Shown: piece after piece, positions 55,918 through 64,000 of the stretch
Layout of the letters: each line of letters begins with the position of its first letter
How positions within the stretch are numbered: position 1 is the stretch's first letter
Assembly: GCF_000379905.1 (NCBI RefSeq)
Contig: NZ_KB904057.1
Span: 1-64,000, forward strand
Reading direction: 5' to 3'
From: Rodentibacter pneumotropicus DSM 21403
GTDB taxonomy: Bacteria > Pseudomonadota > Gammaproteobacteria > Enterobacterales > Pasteurellaceae
Length of the DNA: 64,000 nucleotides
Translations under genes and position numbers: made by a program
Notes under the pieces: generated by a model
Databases searched by the model: none
The model's input: only the letters and a program-made list of their open reading frames with translations
What the model was told of the DNA's origin: nothing

Positions 55918-56499
55918 TTAATTCAAGTATTTGAATACTTTAACCACTTTTTGTACCCCACTAATTTTGCTGGCAATTTCAGCGGCGGCATCCGCTTGGG
56001 CTTGTGTCACATTACCTAATAGGAACACTTCGCCATTTTCAGTGATGACTTTCACATCTGTTGATTTCACCCGATCATCCACTAACATTTTGGATTTCAC
56101 TTGTGTGGTGATCCAACTATCTTTGCTGATTTGCCCGATAGTAATTTTAGGGTTCACGCGTAATTCATTATAGACATCGACTACACCATCCACGCCCTTT
56201 GCCAAGCCGGTCGCGGTTTCCTTGGTATTTTCACTTGGTACTTGACCGATTAGTAATACACGGGCGCTGTAAGATACGGCATTCACACGCGCTTCGGATT
56301 TAATTTGTTCGTCTTTATCTAAGGCATTTTCTACCTTAAATTCAAGAGTCTCATCATCGACTTGAGTACCCATTGTGCGTGGGTCCGTTGCAACTTTTGT
56401 TCCTGCTGCGGCTCCGCCAAGTACAGCGGCGACACAGCCTTGGAGCAGAATGGAAGCACTTAGAATAAATGCCAATTTTTTAACTGGGGTTAGTTTCAT
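55918..56499 (-). CDS. dolP: Division/outer-membrane stress-associated lipoprotein DolP
   Basis: DolP (YraP), 193 aa, an outer-membrane lipoprotein with two BON domains (about 47-115 and 125-193) that supports envelope integrity and BAM activity. Signal peptide with lipobox LLQGC (Cys about 22). ARVLLIGQVPS and GEVFLLGNVTQ are the BON glycine motifs. Last gene of lpoA-yraN-diaA-dolP, the order known from E. coli and H. influenzae. Confidence 0.94.
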   Translation of the reverse strand: MKLTPVKKLAFILSASILLQGCVAAVLGGAAAGTKVATDPRTMGTQVDDETLEFKVENALDKDEQIKSEARVNAVSYSARVLLIGQVPSENTKETATGLAKGVDGVVDVYNELRVNPKITIGQISKDSWITTQVKSKMLVDDRVKSTDVKVITENGEVFLLGNVTQAQADAAAEIASKISGVQKVVKVFKYLN

Positions 56500-56590
56500 T
56501 TCTCTCTCCTTTATTTAAATGAATCAATTAGTTAGTCAAATAAATAGTGAAATAGTTTAGATCTAAGATTCTAGGATAATGAACATTCTA

Positions 56591-57175
56591 TCAAACTCTT
56601 GGAAATAATGTGTGATCAATCAGTTCACAAACAGCATTAATTACAAATAAATGATTTTCCAAAATACGGCTTTCTTTGTTGGTAGGAATGGAAATTTCCA
56701 AATCTTGTGCTGCTAATAAGCCTTGAATGGCGTCATTATTTGAACCGGTTAAAGCAATCACGCTAATTTCTTTGCTTACTGCATTGGCAATGGTGTTGAG
56801 TACGGCTTTTTCCACACCAAGCGGAGCAAACGCAATAAGTAAATCTCCGGGTTTTGCTATTGCATTAAATTGATGTTGATAGAGATTTTCCGCTGAATGA
56901 TCAAAAACTAAGGAAGAACCGACCGCACTTTCTAGGCTGAGTAGTGCCGAAGGAAAGCTTGGGCGCTCAATATCATAGCGATTAAGCAGGTTAGAAACCA
57001 AAAATTGTGCATTGGCGTAAGAGCGTGCGATACCGCAAGCAATCACTTTATTGCCACCCAGTAAGCATTGAATTACCTTTTGGCTTGCATTGGCGATATT
57101 TTCCGTGAGCAAACTGGAGGCGGAAATTTGAATTTGGATGCTTTCGCTATAAATGTCTTTAACTTGTTGTAACAT
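56591..57175 (-). CDS. diaA: DnaA initiator-associating protein DiaA
   Basis: A 194-aa SIS-domain protein. DiaA tetramers bind DnaA and stimulate initiation at oriC. It is related to the sedoheptulose isomerase GmhA; the context between yraN and dolP favours DiaA. SIS features: KVIACGIARSYANAQFLVSNLLNR and LLIAFAPLGVEKAVL. GmhA remains an alternative on sequence alone. Confidence 0.88.
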   Translation of the reverse strand: MLQQVKDIYSESIQIQISASSLLTENIANASQKVIQCLLGGNKVIACGIARSYANAQFLVSNLLNRYDIERPSFPSALLSLESAVGSSLVFDHSAENLYQHQFNAIAKPGDLLIAFAPLGVEKAVLNTIANAVSKEISVIALTGSNNDAIQGLLAAQDLEISIPTNKESRILENHLFVINAVCELIDHTLFPRV

Positions 57176-57189
57176 AATTGAAAATAAAA

Positions 57190-57549
57190 TTAGTCGAGAA
57201 AATTAGGAATCCATTGAATATCTTGCGCATTCTTGCCGAAAGCGATGAGATCAAAACGACAGTCAGCATCCTCTAAACTGAGATTCTGTTTCGCAAGCCA
57301 GAGATTTGCCGCATCAAGCCATTTCTGTTGTTTATACCAATCTACACTATCAATAGCAGAACCAAAATGTGCATTTGAACGTTGGCGAACTTCCACAAAT
57401 ACGATAGTTTGCCCATCTTGCATAATGAGATCTAATTCGCCACATTTAAAATACTGATTTGCCGCAATAAAATGCAATCCTTTTGATTCCAAAAAAAGGC
57501 GGGCTTGATGCTCAAAGCCCGCTCCTTGTTGGCGTTTTAATGAAAACAT
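57190..57549 (-). CDS. yraN: UPF0102 protein YraN
   Basis: A 119-aa protein of the UPF0102 family with a PD-(D/E)XK nuclease-like fold: [21 protein letters not shown] carries the Asp, Glu-x-Arg/Lys residues. A cellular substrate is not known. It starts 2 bases after the lpoA stop and probably depends on the same message. Confidence 0.92.
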   Translation of the reverse strand: MFSLKRQQGAGFEHQARLFLESKGLHFIAANQYFKCGELDLIMQDGQTIVFVEVRQRSNAHFGSAIDSVDWYKQQKWLDAANLWLAKQNLSLEDADCRFDLIAFGKNAQDIQWIPNFLD

Positions 57550-57551
57550 AG

Positions 57552-59273
57552 TTAGTTGGCTACCGGAACTATGTTACTGTCTTGGTATTGGAACCAAGTC
57601 ATATCACGTTCTACATTACAATTCGGTCCTGCGCTGAGTATGCCGGTTAAGCCGCTTAATTGATAGCCCGGTACTTGGCGTAACTCATTGAAATGATTAA
57701 TTAACAACCACGCATCCGCACCCATTGCATACAAACGCATTAGCTGATATTCACCGCCGGTTGAGCCCGCCACTTTTTGATATTGTGCGGATGTAGCTTC
57801 TTTGAAGAACGGAATATCACTAAATTGTACGCCATTCATTTGTGTTACATATTCAGCTGAATTACTTGCTGAGTTCGAGCGTGAACTTGCGTAGATTTTT
57901 AAATTTGGCGCACTATTGGCAAGATAACCTTTAATTTCAGCCAATTCATCAGGTGATGCAACGGCATAAAGTGCGGTTGAATTTGATGCATTTTCTTGTA
58001 AGAAATAAGGCACATCCGCCGGTAAATTATAGTAGCGAATATTGGCATCCGTGGAAGCTAATTGCTGCCAACGCACATTAAAGGCATTGCCCACGCGCTG
58101 ACCTAATTCATTTTGTGGCATAGCGACAACAGGGGAGCGAACGCCATCATTCCACATTTTGGTTGCAGCTGATTCCGCTTCATCTTCCGGCGATAAACCG
58201 TAGTAACATATTTGATTAATTGCACGGGCATTTGGTGTGGCATTTAATGCCAATACATCCATACCTTGTACTGATACAGGGTTGTTAATGATTGATTCGA
58301 CATTTTGTTTTAAAAGCGGACCAACTAAGGCTTTCACACCGGCTTCTTTTGCCTGTGCGGTGATTTCATCGATTGAGTAGATAGCAGAATCAAAAATTTG
58401 CACAGGAATAGTGGAATTACCTTTAGCATCATTAAAACCGGATAAAATGGTATTACCTAATATTTGACCATCACCGCTGATTGGTAAAACTAAACCGATT
58501 TGCGCAAGATTTGTTTGTTGGAAATTTAACAAACTTTGTAATTCTTTTGGAAAAAGGGTAGCTGCCGCATGATTTGGATAAGCATTTTTCCAATTTTGTA
58601 GGGCTTGGCTTAATTGAACGGGCTGACGAATATTGTCGTTATAGGCTTTAATTAAAGTAAGCCAGCCACCTAATGCCACATTGCCGTCATCCAGTGCATT
58701 GTTGATCACGCCTGTATTTGCCGCACGTAATAACGCCCAAGTTTTATCCACATTGTTTTGCCGACGTTGTACATCGGTGAGATTTTCATCCATTTTGATG
58801 CGCGCTTTTACTGCTTCAATCATATCTTTACGATTTTCAAAAACAGTTGCTTGCGTTTCATAATAACGAGATTTTTGAGAGACACTTAGTTTATTTAAAT
58901 CAATTAAACGCAATTGGCTTTCCGCTACTTCATTTGCCCCTTTGGCGGCTGAAAGACGGGCTTCAATTAATGTGCGATCAAGTTTTTGTGCATCATTTAA
59001 TTCGCCTAATTCAGATAATATTGCCTCGGATTGGGCAATTTTATTCTCTACAATAAATGCACGTGCAGCGAATAATTTATAGGTTTCTTTATCTTCAACA
59101 TTCTGGGTTTGTTCTAATTTGTTCATATAAAATTCAGAACTGGCATTGGCATCGCGTTGAAGTGTTTCAGTAAAGCTGCTGCCGAATAAATTGGAACAGC
59201 CGGCTAACGCGACGGATAATAAAATTGGCATTAAACGTTTTTTAAAACCTGCGCCTTGTAATAGAATAGACAT
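57552..59273 (-). CDS. lpoA: Penicillin-binding protein activator LpoA
   Basis: LpoA (YraM), 573 aa, an outer-membrane lipoprotein that crosses the peptidoglycan and stimulates PBP1a. Lipobox LAGC (Cys about 26), a TPR-like N-terminal domain (about 30-250), and a C-terminal domain with periplasmic-binding-protein fold from about 258 ([15 protein letters not shown]). Length is near that of H. influenzae LpoA (575 aa). Divergent from rsmI across 75 bases. Confidence 0.96.
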   Translation of the reverse strand: MSILLQGAGFKKRLMPILLSVALAGCSNLFGSSFTETLQRDANASSEFYMNKLEQTQNVEDKETYKLFAARAFIVENKIAQSEAILSELGELNDAQKLDRTLIEARLSAAKGANEVAESQLRLIDLNKLSVSQKSRYYETQATVFENRKDMIEAVKARIKMDENLTDVQRRQNNVDKTWALLRAANTGVINNALDDGNVALGGWLTLIKAYNDNIRQPVQLSQALQNWKNAYPNHAAATLFPKELQSLLNFQQTNLAQIGLVLPISGDGQILGNTILSGFNDAKGNSTIPVQIFDSAIYSIDEITAQAKEAGVKALVGPLLKQNVESIINNPVSVQGMDVLALNATPNARAINQICYYGLSPEDEAESAATKMWNDGVRSPVVAMPQNELGQRVGNAFNVRWQQLASTDANIRYYNLPADVPYFLQENASNSTALYAVASPDELAEIKGYLANSAPNLKIYASSRSNSASNSAEYVTQMNGVQFSDIPFFKEATSAQYQKVAGSTGGEYQLMRLYAMGADAWLLINHFNELRQVPGYQLSGLTGILSAGPNCNVERDMTWFQYQDSNIVPVAN

Positions 59274-59348
59274 ATTCGCTTTTGCTCCATTATGAATGAG
59301 TCAATAATGGCGTGATCTTACTTATCTCAAACCTTAAAAGCAAACAAA

Positions 59349-60194
59349 ATGAATAATGTAACCGGAATTTTATATATTGTGGCAACACCGATTGGTAATC
59401 TACAAGATATTACTCAACGTGCTCTGGAAACCTTTTCCCAAGTGGATTTAATTGCGGCAGAAGATACACGCCACAGTGGTTTATTGCTCAGTCACTATGG
59501 CATTAAAAAGCCGTTTTTTGCGTTGCATGATCATAATGAGCAAGAGAAAGCCTCTGTTTTGGTAGAAAAACTGAAACAAGGGGTGAATATTGCATTAATA
59601 TCCGATGCCGGTACACCTTTAATTAGCGATCCCGGTTTTCACTTAGTGCGTCAATGTCGTGAAGCGGAGATCCGTGTAGTTCCTTTGCCGGGAGCTTGCG
59701 CGGCAGTTACGGCACTTTGTGCTTCTGGTATCGCCTCAGATCGTTTTTGTTTTGAAGGTTTTTTACCGGCGAAAAGTAAAGCGCGTAAGGATAGATTGGA
59801 AAACATTGTGGAAGAAGACCGCACTTTGATTTTTTATGAATCTACCCATCGTATTTTGGATACCCTTGTAGATATGCAAGAGGTACTTGGTCAAGATCGT
59901 TATGTTGTATTGGCGCGAGAGCTCACTAAAACGTGGGAAACTATCGTTGGTGATACCGTGAAAAATTTACGTCAATGGCTAGTCGAAGATCCAAACCGGA
60001 CCAAAGGTGAAATGGTATTGATCGTAGAAGGCAAACCTAAACAGGAAAATGAGACAGAGTTCGCCCCTCAGGCAATTAAAGCCCTCACCTTACTTACACA
60101 AGAGTTACCCCTTAAAAAAGCGGCGGCGATTGTGGCGGAATTATATGGTTATAAGAAAAATGCCCTATATCAATTTGGTTTAGAGCATTTATAA
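59349..60194 (+). CDS. rsmI: 16S rRNA (cytidine-1402-2'-O)-methyltransferase RsmI
   Basis: RsmI (YraL), 281 aa, methylates the 2'-O of C1402 in 16S rRNA. Tetrapyrrole-methylase-like fold: [15 protein letters not shown] (8-22), [27 protein letters not shown] and [10 protein letters not shown]. Divergent from lpoA as in E. coli. A USS sits inside the gene. Confidence 0.97.
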   Translation: MNNVTGILYIVATPIGNLQDITQRALETFSQVDLIAAEDTRHSGLLLSHYGIKKPFFALHDHNEQEKASVLVEKLKQGVNIALISDAGTPLISDPGFHLVRQCREAEIRVVPLPGACAAVTALCASGIASDRFCFEGFLPAKSKARKDRLENIVEEDRTLIFYESTHRILDTLVDMQEVLGQDRYVVLARELTKTWETIVGDTVKNLRQWLVEDPNRTKGEMVLIVEGKPKQENETEFAPQAIKALTLLTQELPLKKAAAIVAELYGYKKNALYQFGLEHL

Positions 60195-60218
60195 GCGATT
60201 TTATTTCACAAAACTGCA

Positions 60219-60327
60219 CGGTATTATGTAATAGTTGCACAAAGCTGGTTTTTGTTGTGGAGACACACGGCGTGTGCCCTATATTTTGTTGAAATTTCTG
60301 TTTTTGTGCATTTGTTACATAATACCG
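60219..60327. mobile_element. MITE-like 109-bp element with imperfect terminal inverted repeats
   Basis: The ends CGGTATTATGTAA (60219-60231) and TTACATAATACCG (60315-60327) are perfect inverted repeats. After a 4x4 mismatch they continue as TGCACAAA/TTTGTGCA (60236-60243 and 60303-60310), so 21 of 25 end positions match. The middle has a small hairpin CACAC/GTGTG. No ORF and no T-run. It looks like a non-autonomous transposon relic or other repeat; no target duplication is clear (AAAACT occurs on both sides but not symmetrically). Confidence 0.55.
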
Positions 60328-60396
60328 AAAACTCGCTGTTTTTTGACCGCACTTTTAGATAAATTTTATAGACATCGTCTATTTACGGAGAAGAAT

Positions 60397-61845
60397 ATGT
60401 TAAAACAGGTTTCGGAAAGCTTACTAACTCCAAGCCATTTATCCACGAAAGAATTATTGAATATTTTTGATGTAATGTCGCATCGCAATATTGATTATGC
60501 CGATTTATATTTTCAGCTCAGTCAAGATGAAAATTGGGCGTTGGAAGACGGCATTATTAAAGAGGGCGGCTTTCACATTGATCGTGGGGTAGGGGTACGT
60601 GCCGTATCTGGTGAAAAAACCGGTTTTGCTTACTCAGATCAAATCAGTCTTGCCTCACTGCAACAATGTGCCAATGCGGTGAAAGGGATTGCGCAAAGTA
60701 AACAAGGCAACATTATTGTGCCAAATGCACTCAATGCCGTAAGTCCTATAATGCGTTATGCTTCCATTAATCCGTTGGAAAGCCTTTCTAAAGAAAAGAA
60801 AATTGAATTATTACATTTGATTGATCGCACTGCTCGAGCGGAAGATCCGCGTGTAACCCGTGTTTCTGCCGGTTTAAGTGCTGTTTATGAAGAAGTATTG
60901 GTGATGGCAACGGACGGCACATTGGCGGCAGATATTCGTCCACTGGTACGTTTGTCAATATCTGTGTTAGTGGAAGAAAACGGTAAGCGTGAACGTGGAA
61001 GTTGCGGTTCAGGCGGACGTTTTGGATTGGATTGGTTCTTTGAGACCGTTGATGGTGATATTCGGGCAGTAAATTTTGCGAAAGAAGCGGTTCGTCAAGC
61101 TTTGGTAAATTTAAGTGCTATCGCTGCACCGGCTGGGTTAATGCCTGTTGTATTAGGCGCAGGATGGCCGGGGGTGTTATTGCACGAAGCGGTGGGGCAT
61201 GGCTTGGAAGGGGATTTTAATCGTAAAGAGAGTTCTTTATTTACGGGTAAAATAGGCGAATTAGTTACCTCTCCACTTTGTACCATTGTGGATGATGGTA
61301 CGATTGCTCATCGTCGTGGCTCTATCACTATTGATGATGAAGGTGTACCAAGTCAATGTAATGTACTCATTAAAGAGGGTATTTTGCAGGGTTATATGCA
61401 AGATAAAACGAATGCACGTTTAATGGGCGTGAAGCCTACCGGTAACGGTCGTCGTGAGTCTTACGCTCATTTACCGATGCCTCGTATGACAAACACTTAT
61501 ATGTTGGCGGGGCAGAGTAAATTTGAAGATTTAATTGCTTCGGTGGATCATGGTGTTTATGCACCGCACTTTGGCGGCGGTCAAGTGGACATTACTTCAG
61601 GTAAGTTTGTATTTTCCACCTCGGAAGCCTATCTGATTGAAAAAGGGAAAATCACTAAGCCGGTAAAAGGTGCAACGCTAATCGGTAGTGGCATTGAGGT
61701 GATGCAAAAAATCTCTATGGTTGCCGATAAAACCGAGTTGGATTTAGGTATTGGTGTTTGTGGTAAAGACGGACAAAGTGTTCCGGTCGGTGTAGGACAA
61801 CCGGCATTGAAAATTGATGAAATCACGGTAGGTGGTACAAATTAA
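60397..61845 (+). CDS. tldD: Metalloprotease TldD
   Basis: TldD, 482 aa, the catalytic subunit of the TldD/TldE protease. The zinc motif HEAVGH is at residues 263-268 in [36 protein letters not shown] and the C-terminal [18 protein letters not shown] are family signatures. The ATG at 60397 follows CGGAGAAG; the ORF runs further upstream through the MITE-like element but without a credible start. The partner is pmbA at 35631. Confidence 0.96.
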   Translation: MLKQVSESLLTPSHLSTKELLNIFDVMSHRNIDYADLYFQLSQDENWALEDGIIKEGGFHIDRGVGVRAVSGEKTGFAYSDQISLASLQQCANAVKGIAQSKQGNIIVPNALNAVSPIMRYASINPLESLSKEKKIELLHLIDRTARAEDPRVTRVSAGLSAVYEEVLVMATDGTLAADIRPLVRLSISVLVEENGKRERGSCGSGGRFGLDWFFETVDGDIRAVNFAKEAVRQALVNLSAIAAPAGLMPVVLGAGWPGVLLHEAVGHGLEGDFNRKESSLFTGKIGELVTSPLCTIVDDGTIAHRRGSITIDDEGVPSQCNVLIKEGILQGYMQDKTNARLMGVKPTGNGRRESYAHLPMPRMTNTYMLAGQSKFEDLIASVDHGVYAPHFGGGQVDITSGKFVFSTSEAYLIEKGKITKPVKGATLIGSGIEVMQKISMVADKTELDLGIGVCGKDGQSVPVGVGQPALKIDEITVGGTN

Positions 61846-61854
61846 TTCTAAAAA

Positions 61855-61890
61855 CAACCGCACTTTTTGTTTAATTAAAAGTGCGGTTAA
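61855..61890. terminator. USS-pair terminator after tldD
   Basis: AACCGCACTTTT and AAAAGTGCGGTT form a 12-bp stem with a 9-base loop, then AATTTTT. Confidence 0.85.
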
Positions 61891-61944
61891 TTTTTCCATT
61901 GGATTTCATTGTCCTAAGTTTATAAGCCCAAATTAATTTATAAA

Positions 61945-61976
61945 AAATCGGATAAAACCGTGAGGTTTATCCGATC
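61945..61976 (-). terminator. Terminator of the ula operon
   Basis: Minus strand ATCGGATAAACC, loop TCAC, GGTTTTATCCGAT and then TTTTTTA; 12-bp stem with one bulged base and a good T-run, 29 bases after ulaD. Confidence 0.88.
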
Positions 61977-62004
61977 TTTGTTTAGACATACTTTAAAGGA
62001 TTAA

Positions 62005-62685
62005 TTATGCCCAATATTTGTCAATTTCGGCCCGAATAGCTTCTGCGGTTGCTTTGCCTTTTTCTCCGACTAATGCTCTGCCGGCAATAAAGGCTTTAGC
62101 ATTTTTGATCTCTTTGAATAAATGAATATCTTCCGGCACAATACCACCGGTGATGGATAGCTCTAGTCCTAGAGCAGATAATTTTTTCATTAATTCAACA
62201 TCTTCTGATGTCCAACCTTTACCGGCTAATTCTGCATCGCGTGAACGGTGGTAGATTGCTTGTTTCACACCCAACTCAACCCATTCTTTAGCATCTTTTT
62301 CCACAGTCCAATTACCGTAGATCTCAATTTGAATTTCTTTTTTGATTTTTAATTCAGGGTGAGCGGCATTGAATTCATCTGCCACTTTTTTGCAAGCCGC
62401 TTTGGTGGCTGGGTGAGCTGCCGCAGAAACTGTCAGCCAGTCTGCCCCGGCTTCAAATGCCATTTTTGCTAAGATTGCGCCACCGTCAGTCGTTTTTAAA
62501 TCGCAAACAATAATATGGTTTGGATGTAAAGCACGCAAAGTACTGACTGCTTTCATTCCTTCCGCACAGGCGAGAATAGTACCGACTTCAACGATCTCCA
62601 CTAAATCTTCTGCTTGTTTAGCATCGGCAACAGCTTTTTCTAGAGAAAGAGAGTCAAGCGCAATTTGTAATAATGGTTTGGACAT
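62005..62685 (-). CDS. ulaD: 3-keto-L-gulonate-6-phosphate decarboxylase
   Basis: UlaD, 226 aa, a TIM-barrel decarboxylase of the OMP-decarboxylase superfamily. It converts 3-keto-L-gulonate 6-phosphate to L-xylulose 5-phosphate in ascorbate use. Typical stretches: LLQIALDSLSLEKAV, EVGTILACAEGM, CDLKTTDGG (catalytic Asp-x-Lys-x-x-Asp) and SITGGIVPED. The ATG at 62685 with AAGGA is preferred to an upstream in-frame start. Downstream of ulaC; ulaE and ulaF are not between here and the terminator. Confidence 0.95.
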   Translation of the reverse strand: MSKPLLQIALDSLSLEKAVADAKQAEDLVEIVEVGTILACAEGMKAVSTLRALHPNHIIVCDLKTTDGGAILAKMAFEAGADWLTVSAAAHPATKAACKKVADEFNAAHPELKIKKEIQIEIYGNWTVEKDAKEWVELGVKQAIYHRSRDAELAGKGWTSEDVELMKKLSALGLELSITGGIVPEDIHLFKEIKNAKAFIAGRALVGEKGKATAEAIRAEIDKYWA

Positions 62686-62717
62686 AGTGATTATTCCTTT
62701 TGTTAAATTGAAATAGG

Positions 62718-62751
62718 GGAAAGTGCGGTCAATTTTAACCGCACTTTTATT
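62718..62751 (-). other. USS hairpin between ulaC and ulaD
   Basis: GAAAGTGCGGTCAATTT and TTAACCGCACTTTT: two inverted USS cores in the 75-base gap inside the operon. On the minus strand the 3' side reads CTTTCCCC, so it is a poor terminator; it may be a processing or polarity element. Confidence 0.5.
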
Positions 62752-62760
62752 CAAATAAGA

Positions 62761-63228
62761 TTAGCCGTTTAATACTTTATCAATCGCAGCATAGACTTCA
62801 TCAGCACTGTTGCAGTTGCGGAAACGGTTTAAATCTACACCATCATCACTATCCGGATCATCAAGCACTTGAGTAATTTCCATTAGGCCTTGCATATGCT
62901 GATCGGAATCGCTACCCGCAAGAGTAATCAATACATAGACCGGTTCATTTTCACCGTCAAAATAAATCGGCTCTTTTAAGGTAACTAACGCAAATGCTGT
63001 TTTAATTACCCCTTCCTCCGGACGGGCATGAGGCATGGCAAGACCTGGTGCAAGAATAATGTAAGGCCCCATTTTTTCGATATTGCTGATAATTGTATCG
63101 TAATAACGGGGTTCAATAGCTCCTGAAGCCTCCAATAAATCCGTACCGATTTTGATCGCCGCTTTCCAATCTGAGGCGGTTTGATTGAGTTTAATGGAAT
63201 TGTTAGCGATAAGCGATTCTTTTAACAT
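62761..63228 (-). CDS. ulaC: Ascorbate-specific PTS EIIA component
   Basis: UlaC, 155 aa, EIIA-2-fold phosphocarrier of the L-ascorbate PTS. The active-site histidine is intact in GLAMPHARPEEG (about residue 66), which contrasts with PtsN at 32578. It passes phosphate from HPr to the EIIB domain. Downstream of the fused ulaA-ulaB gene by about 75 bases that contain an imperfect and a perfect USS. Confidence 0.94.
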   Translation of the reverse strand: MLKESLIANNSIKLNQTASDWKAAIKIGTDLLEASGAIEPRYYDTIISNIEKMGPYIILAPGLAMPHARPEEGVIKTAFALVTLKEPIYFDGENEPVYVLITLAGSDSDQHMQGLMEITQVLDDPDSDDGVDLNRFRNCNSADEVYAAIDKVLNG

Positions 63229-63304
63229 ATTAATGTCCTTAACTATGTAGTATGAAAGTAGCGCGGTAAATTTTCACCGAAAATCAACCGCACTTTATGG
63301 GGGA

Positions 63305-64000
63305 TTATTTATTATTTTGGAATTTGTTAATCAATTCGATTAATTCATCGCCAAAAGAGTTCGGGTTAAGCATATTTTGTACACCTAATACAAATTTACC
63401 TTCGCCCACTTGAATTTCACCGGATAAATGTTTAGACGAAACAATAATATCCGTGCTATCTAATTTACCTTTATAGTCTGTAACCGCACAAGAATCCATA
63501 ATGTTTGGAATACCACGTTTATCTAAATAGCCTTTGATCTTCATTTTCATCATCATTGAAGAACCTTGACCTGAACCACAGACAGCAAGAATACGAACCG
63601 GTTTAACCGTTTCATCGGAAACGTCGTCATTTTTGACCGCACTTTGAGCCGCTTGTTCTTGGGAAACGATCTCTTCCTCGGTTTCATCAGCGCCATAGCC
63701 GTCCATTTGCTCAAGGGTTTTACCTGCTGCCGCAGCCGCTGCTTCAGCAGCACGCAATTTTTTCGCGGCAAATGCCATGTAAGTGAATGCAGCCGCTAAG
63801 ATGACAAAGAAGAAGAACGGAATGCTGACGATACCTTGTAATATCGGTGGGAAGAATAACGCCCAGTCAGCCATACCCATCCAACCATTAAAGGTTGCTC
63901 CCTGGGTTGAGAGTAAATGAATAACCCATGCTGAGCCCAATACTTCAATAATCCCCATTACGAAACAGATTTTCATCACTGCACGCCATCCACCGAAATG
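63305..64000 (-). CDS. ulaA: Ascorbate PTS EIIC-EIIB fusion (partial, 5' end outside window)
   Basis: The C-terminal 231 codons of a gene that continues past the right edge; the frame is open to base 64000 (HFGGWRAVMKICFVMG). The first part has the last transmembrane helices of the UlaA-type permease; an Ala-rich linker (AAEAAAAAAGKTLEQ) follows, and then a UlaB-type EIIB domain with the phosphocysteine in VCGSGQGSSMMM. In E. coli UlaA and UlaB are separate proteins; here they are fused. A GTG at 63979 is internal, not the start. Confidence 0.9.
   Translation of the reverse strand, partial: HFGGWRAVMKICFVMGIIEVLGSAWVIHLLSTQGATFNGWMGMADWALFFPPILQGIVSIPFFFFVILAAAFTYMAFAAKKLRAAEAAAAAAGKTLEQMDGYGADETEEEIVSQEQAAQSAVKNDDVSDETVKPVRILAVCGSGQGSSMMMKMKIKGYLDKRGIPNIMDSCAVTDYKGKLDSTDIIVSSKHLSGEIQVGEGKFVLGVQNMLNPNSFGDELIELINKFQNNK

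Noticed and set aside
60235-60396. N-terminal extension of tldD
   Set aside because: It crosses the inverted-repeat element, while the ATG at 60397 has a good ribosome site and gives the usual TldD length.
60195-60396. RNase P RNA or another structured RNA in the rsmI-tldD gap
   Set aside because: Conserved RNase P motifs are absent, and the structure is explained by terminal inverted repeats.
1-64000. CRISPR arrays, intact insertion sequences or prophage
   Set aside because: No regularly spaced direct repeats, transposase genes or phage structural genes were seen in any frame.

Overview
The window reads as a chromosomal segment of a Pasteurellaceae bacterium of the Haemophilus influenzae / Aggregatibacter / Rodentibacter kind. 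The strongest reason is the 9-base uptake signal sequence AAGTGCGGT (USS), which I counted by eye more than 50 times on the two strands. It occurs both inside genes and as inverted pairs that act as terminator hairpins. Several gene blocks also have the order I remember from H. influenzae. The DNA is moderately AT-rich. No phage, intact IS element or CRISPR array was seen.

Layout. 1-300 is the end of an rRNA operon (5S and terminator). 553-6711 is yoaA-tsaB-slp-fadD-rnd. 6776-10186 is the acetate pathway pair ackA-pta (minus). 10407-12966 is yfbV, then a PurR-boxed cvpA-purF. 13019-16656 holds ilvE, the GcvB small RNA divergent from gcvA, rlmM and an initiator tRNA. 16850-22777 is mltA-tcdA, znuA with a Fur-like box, rlmKL and a small CDF metal transporter. 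22863-26267 is the p-aminobenzoate cluster (pabC/pabB against pabA) and metK. 26324-31668 is sprT, an Opa-like porin, htpG, yffB, dapE and an M15 peptidase. 31703-36986 is the LPS-transport block darP, lptC-lptA-lptB-ptsN-rapZ, with divergent pmbA. 36992-37139 is a strong candidate Fur-controlled small RNA. 37189-42344 is hpt, an unassigned pair (MFS carrier plus small secreted protein), moeA-moeB and folE.

42411-49399 looks accessory. It has no USS core for about 8.4 kb and carries a SLC13 transporter, a decayed fragment of ribosomal protein gene rplS, a frameshifted mdaB, a PqqU-type TonB receptor next to a soluble PQQ glucose dehydrogenase, and a pirin. 49660-53126 is nrdA-nrdB with two NrdR boxes 31 bp apart. 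53608-55728 is a single large DUF262/DUF1524 protein of the modification-dependent nuclease type. It sits inside what looks like a split USS-pair terminator. 55918-61845 is lpoA-yraN-diaA-dolP, rsmI and tldD, with a MITE-like 109-bp inverted-repeat element before tldD. 61946-64000 is the ascorbate (ula) operon, cut by the window end.

The most interesting points are: (1) the defence-type gene inserted in the loop of a terminator; (2) the candidate Fur-regulated sRNA between pmbA and hpt; (3) the PQQ-scavenging pair pqqU plus soluble glucose dehydrogenase; (4) a PtsN that has lost both active-site histidines in an operon that has also lost rpoN, hpf and npr; (5) the rplS remnant. All family assignments come from remembered sequence features and gene order; no database search was possible.
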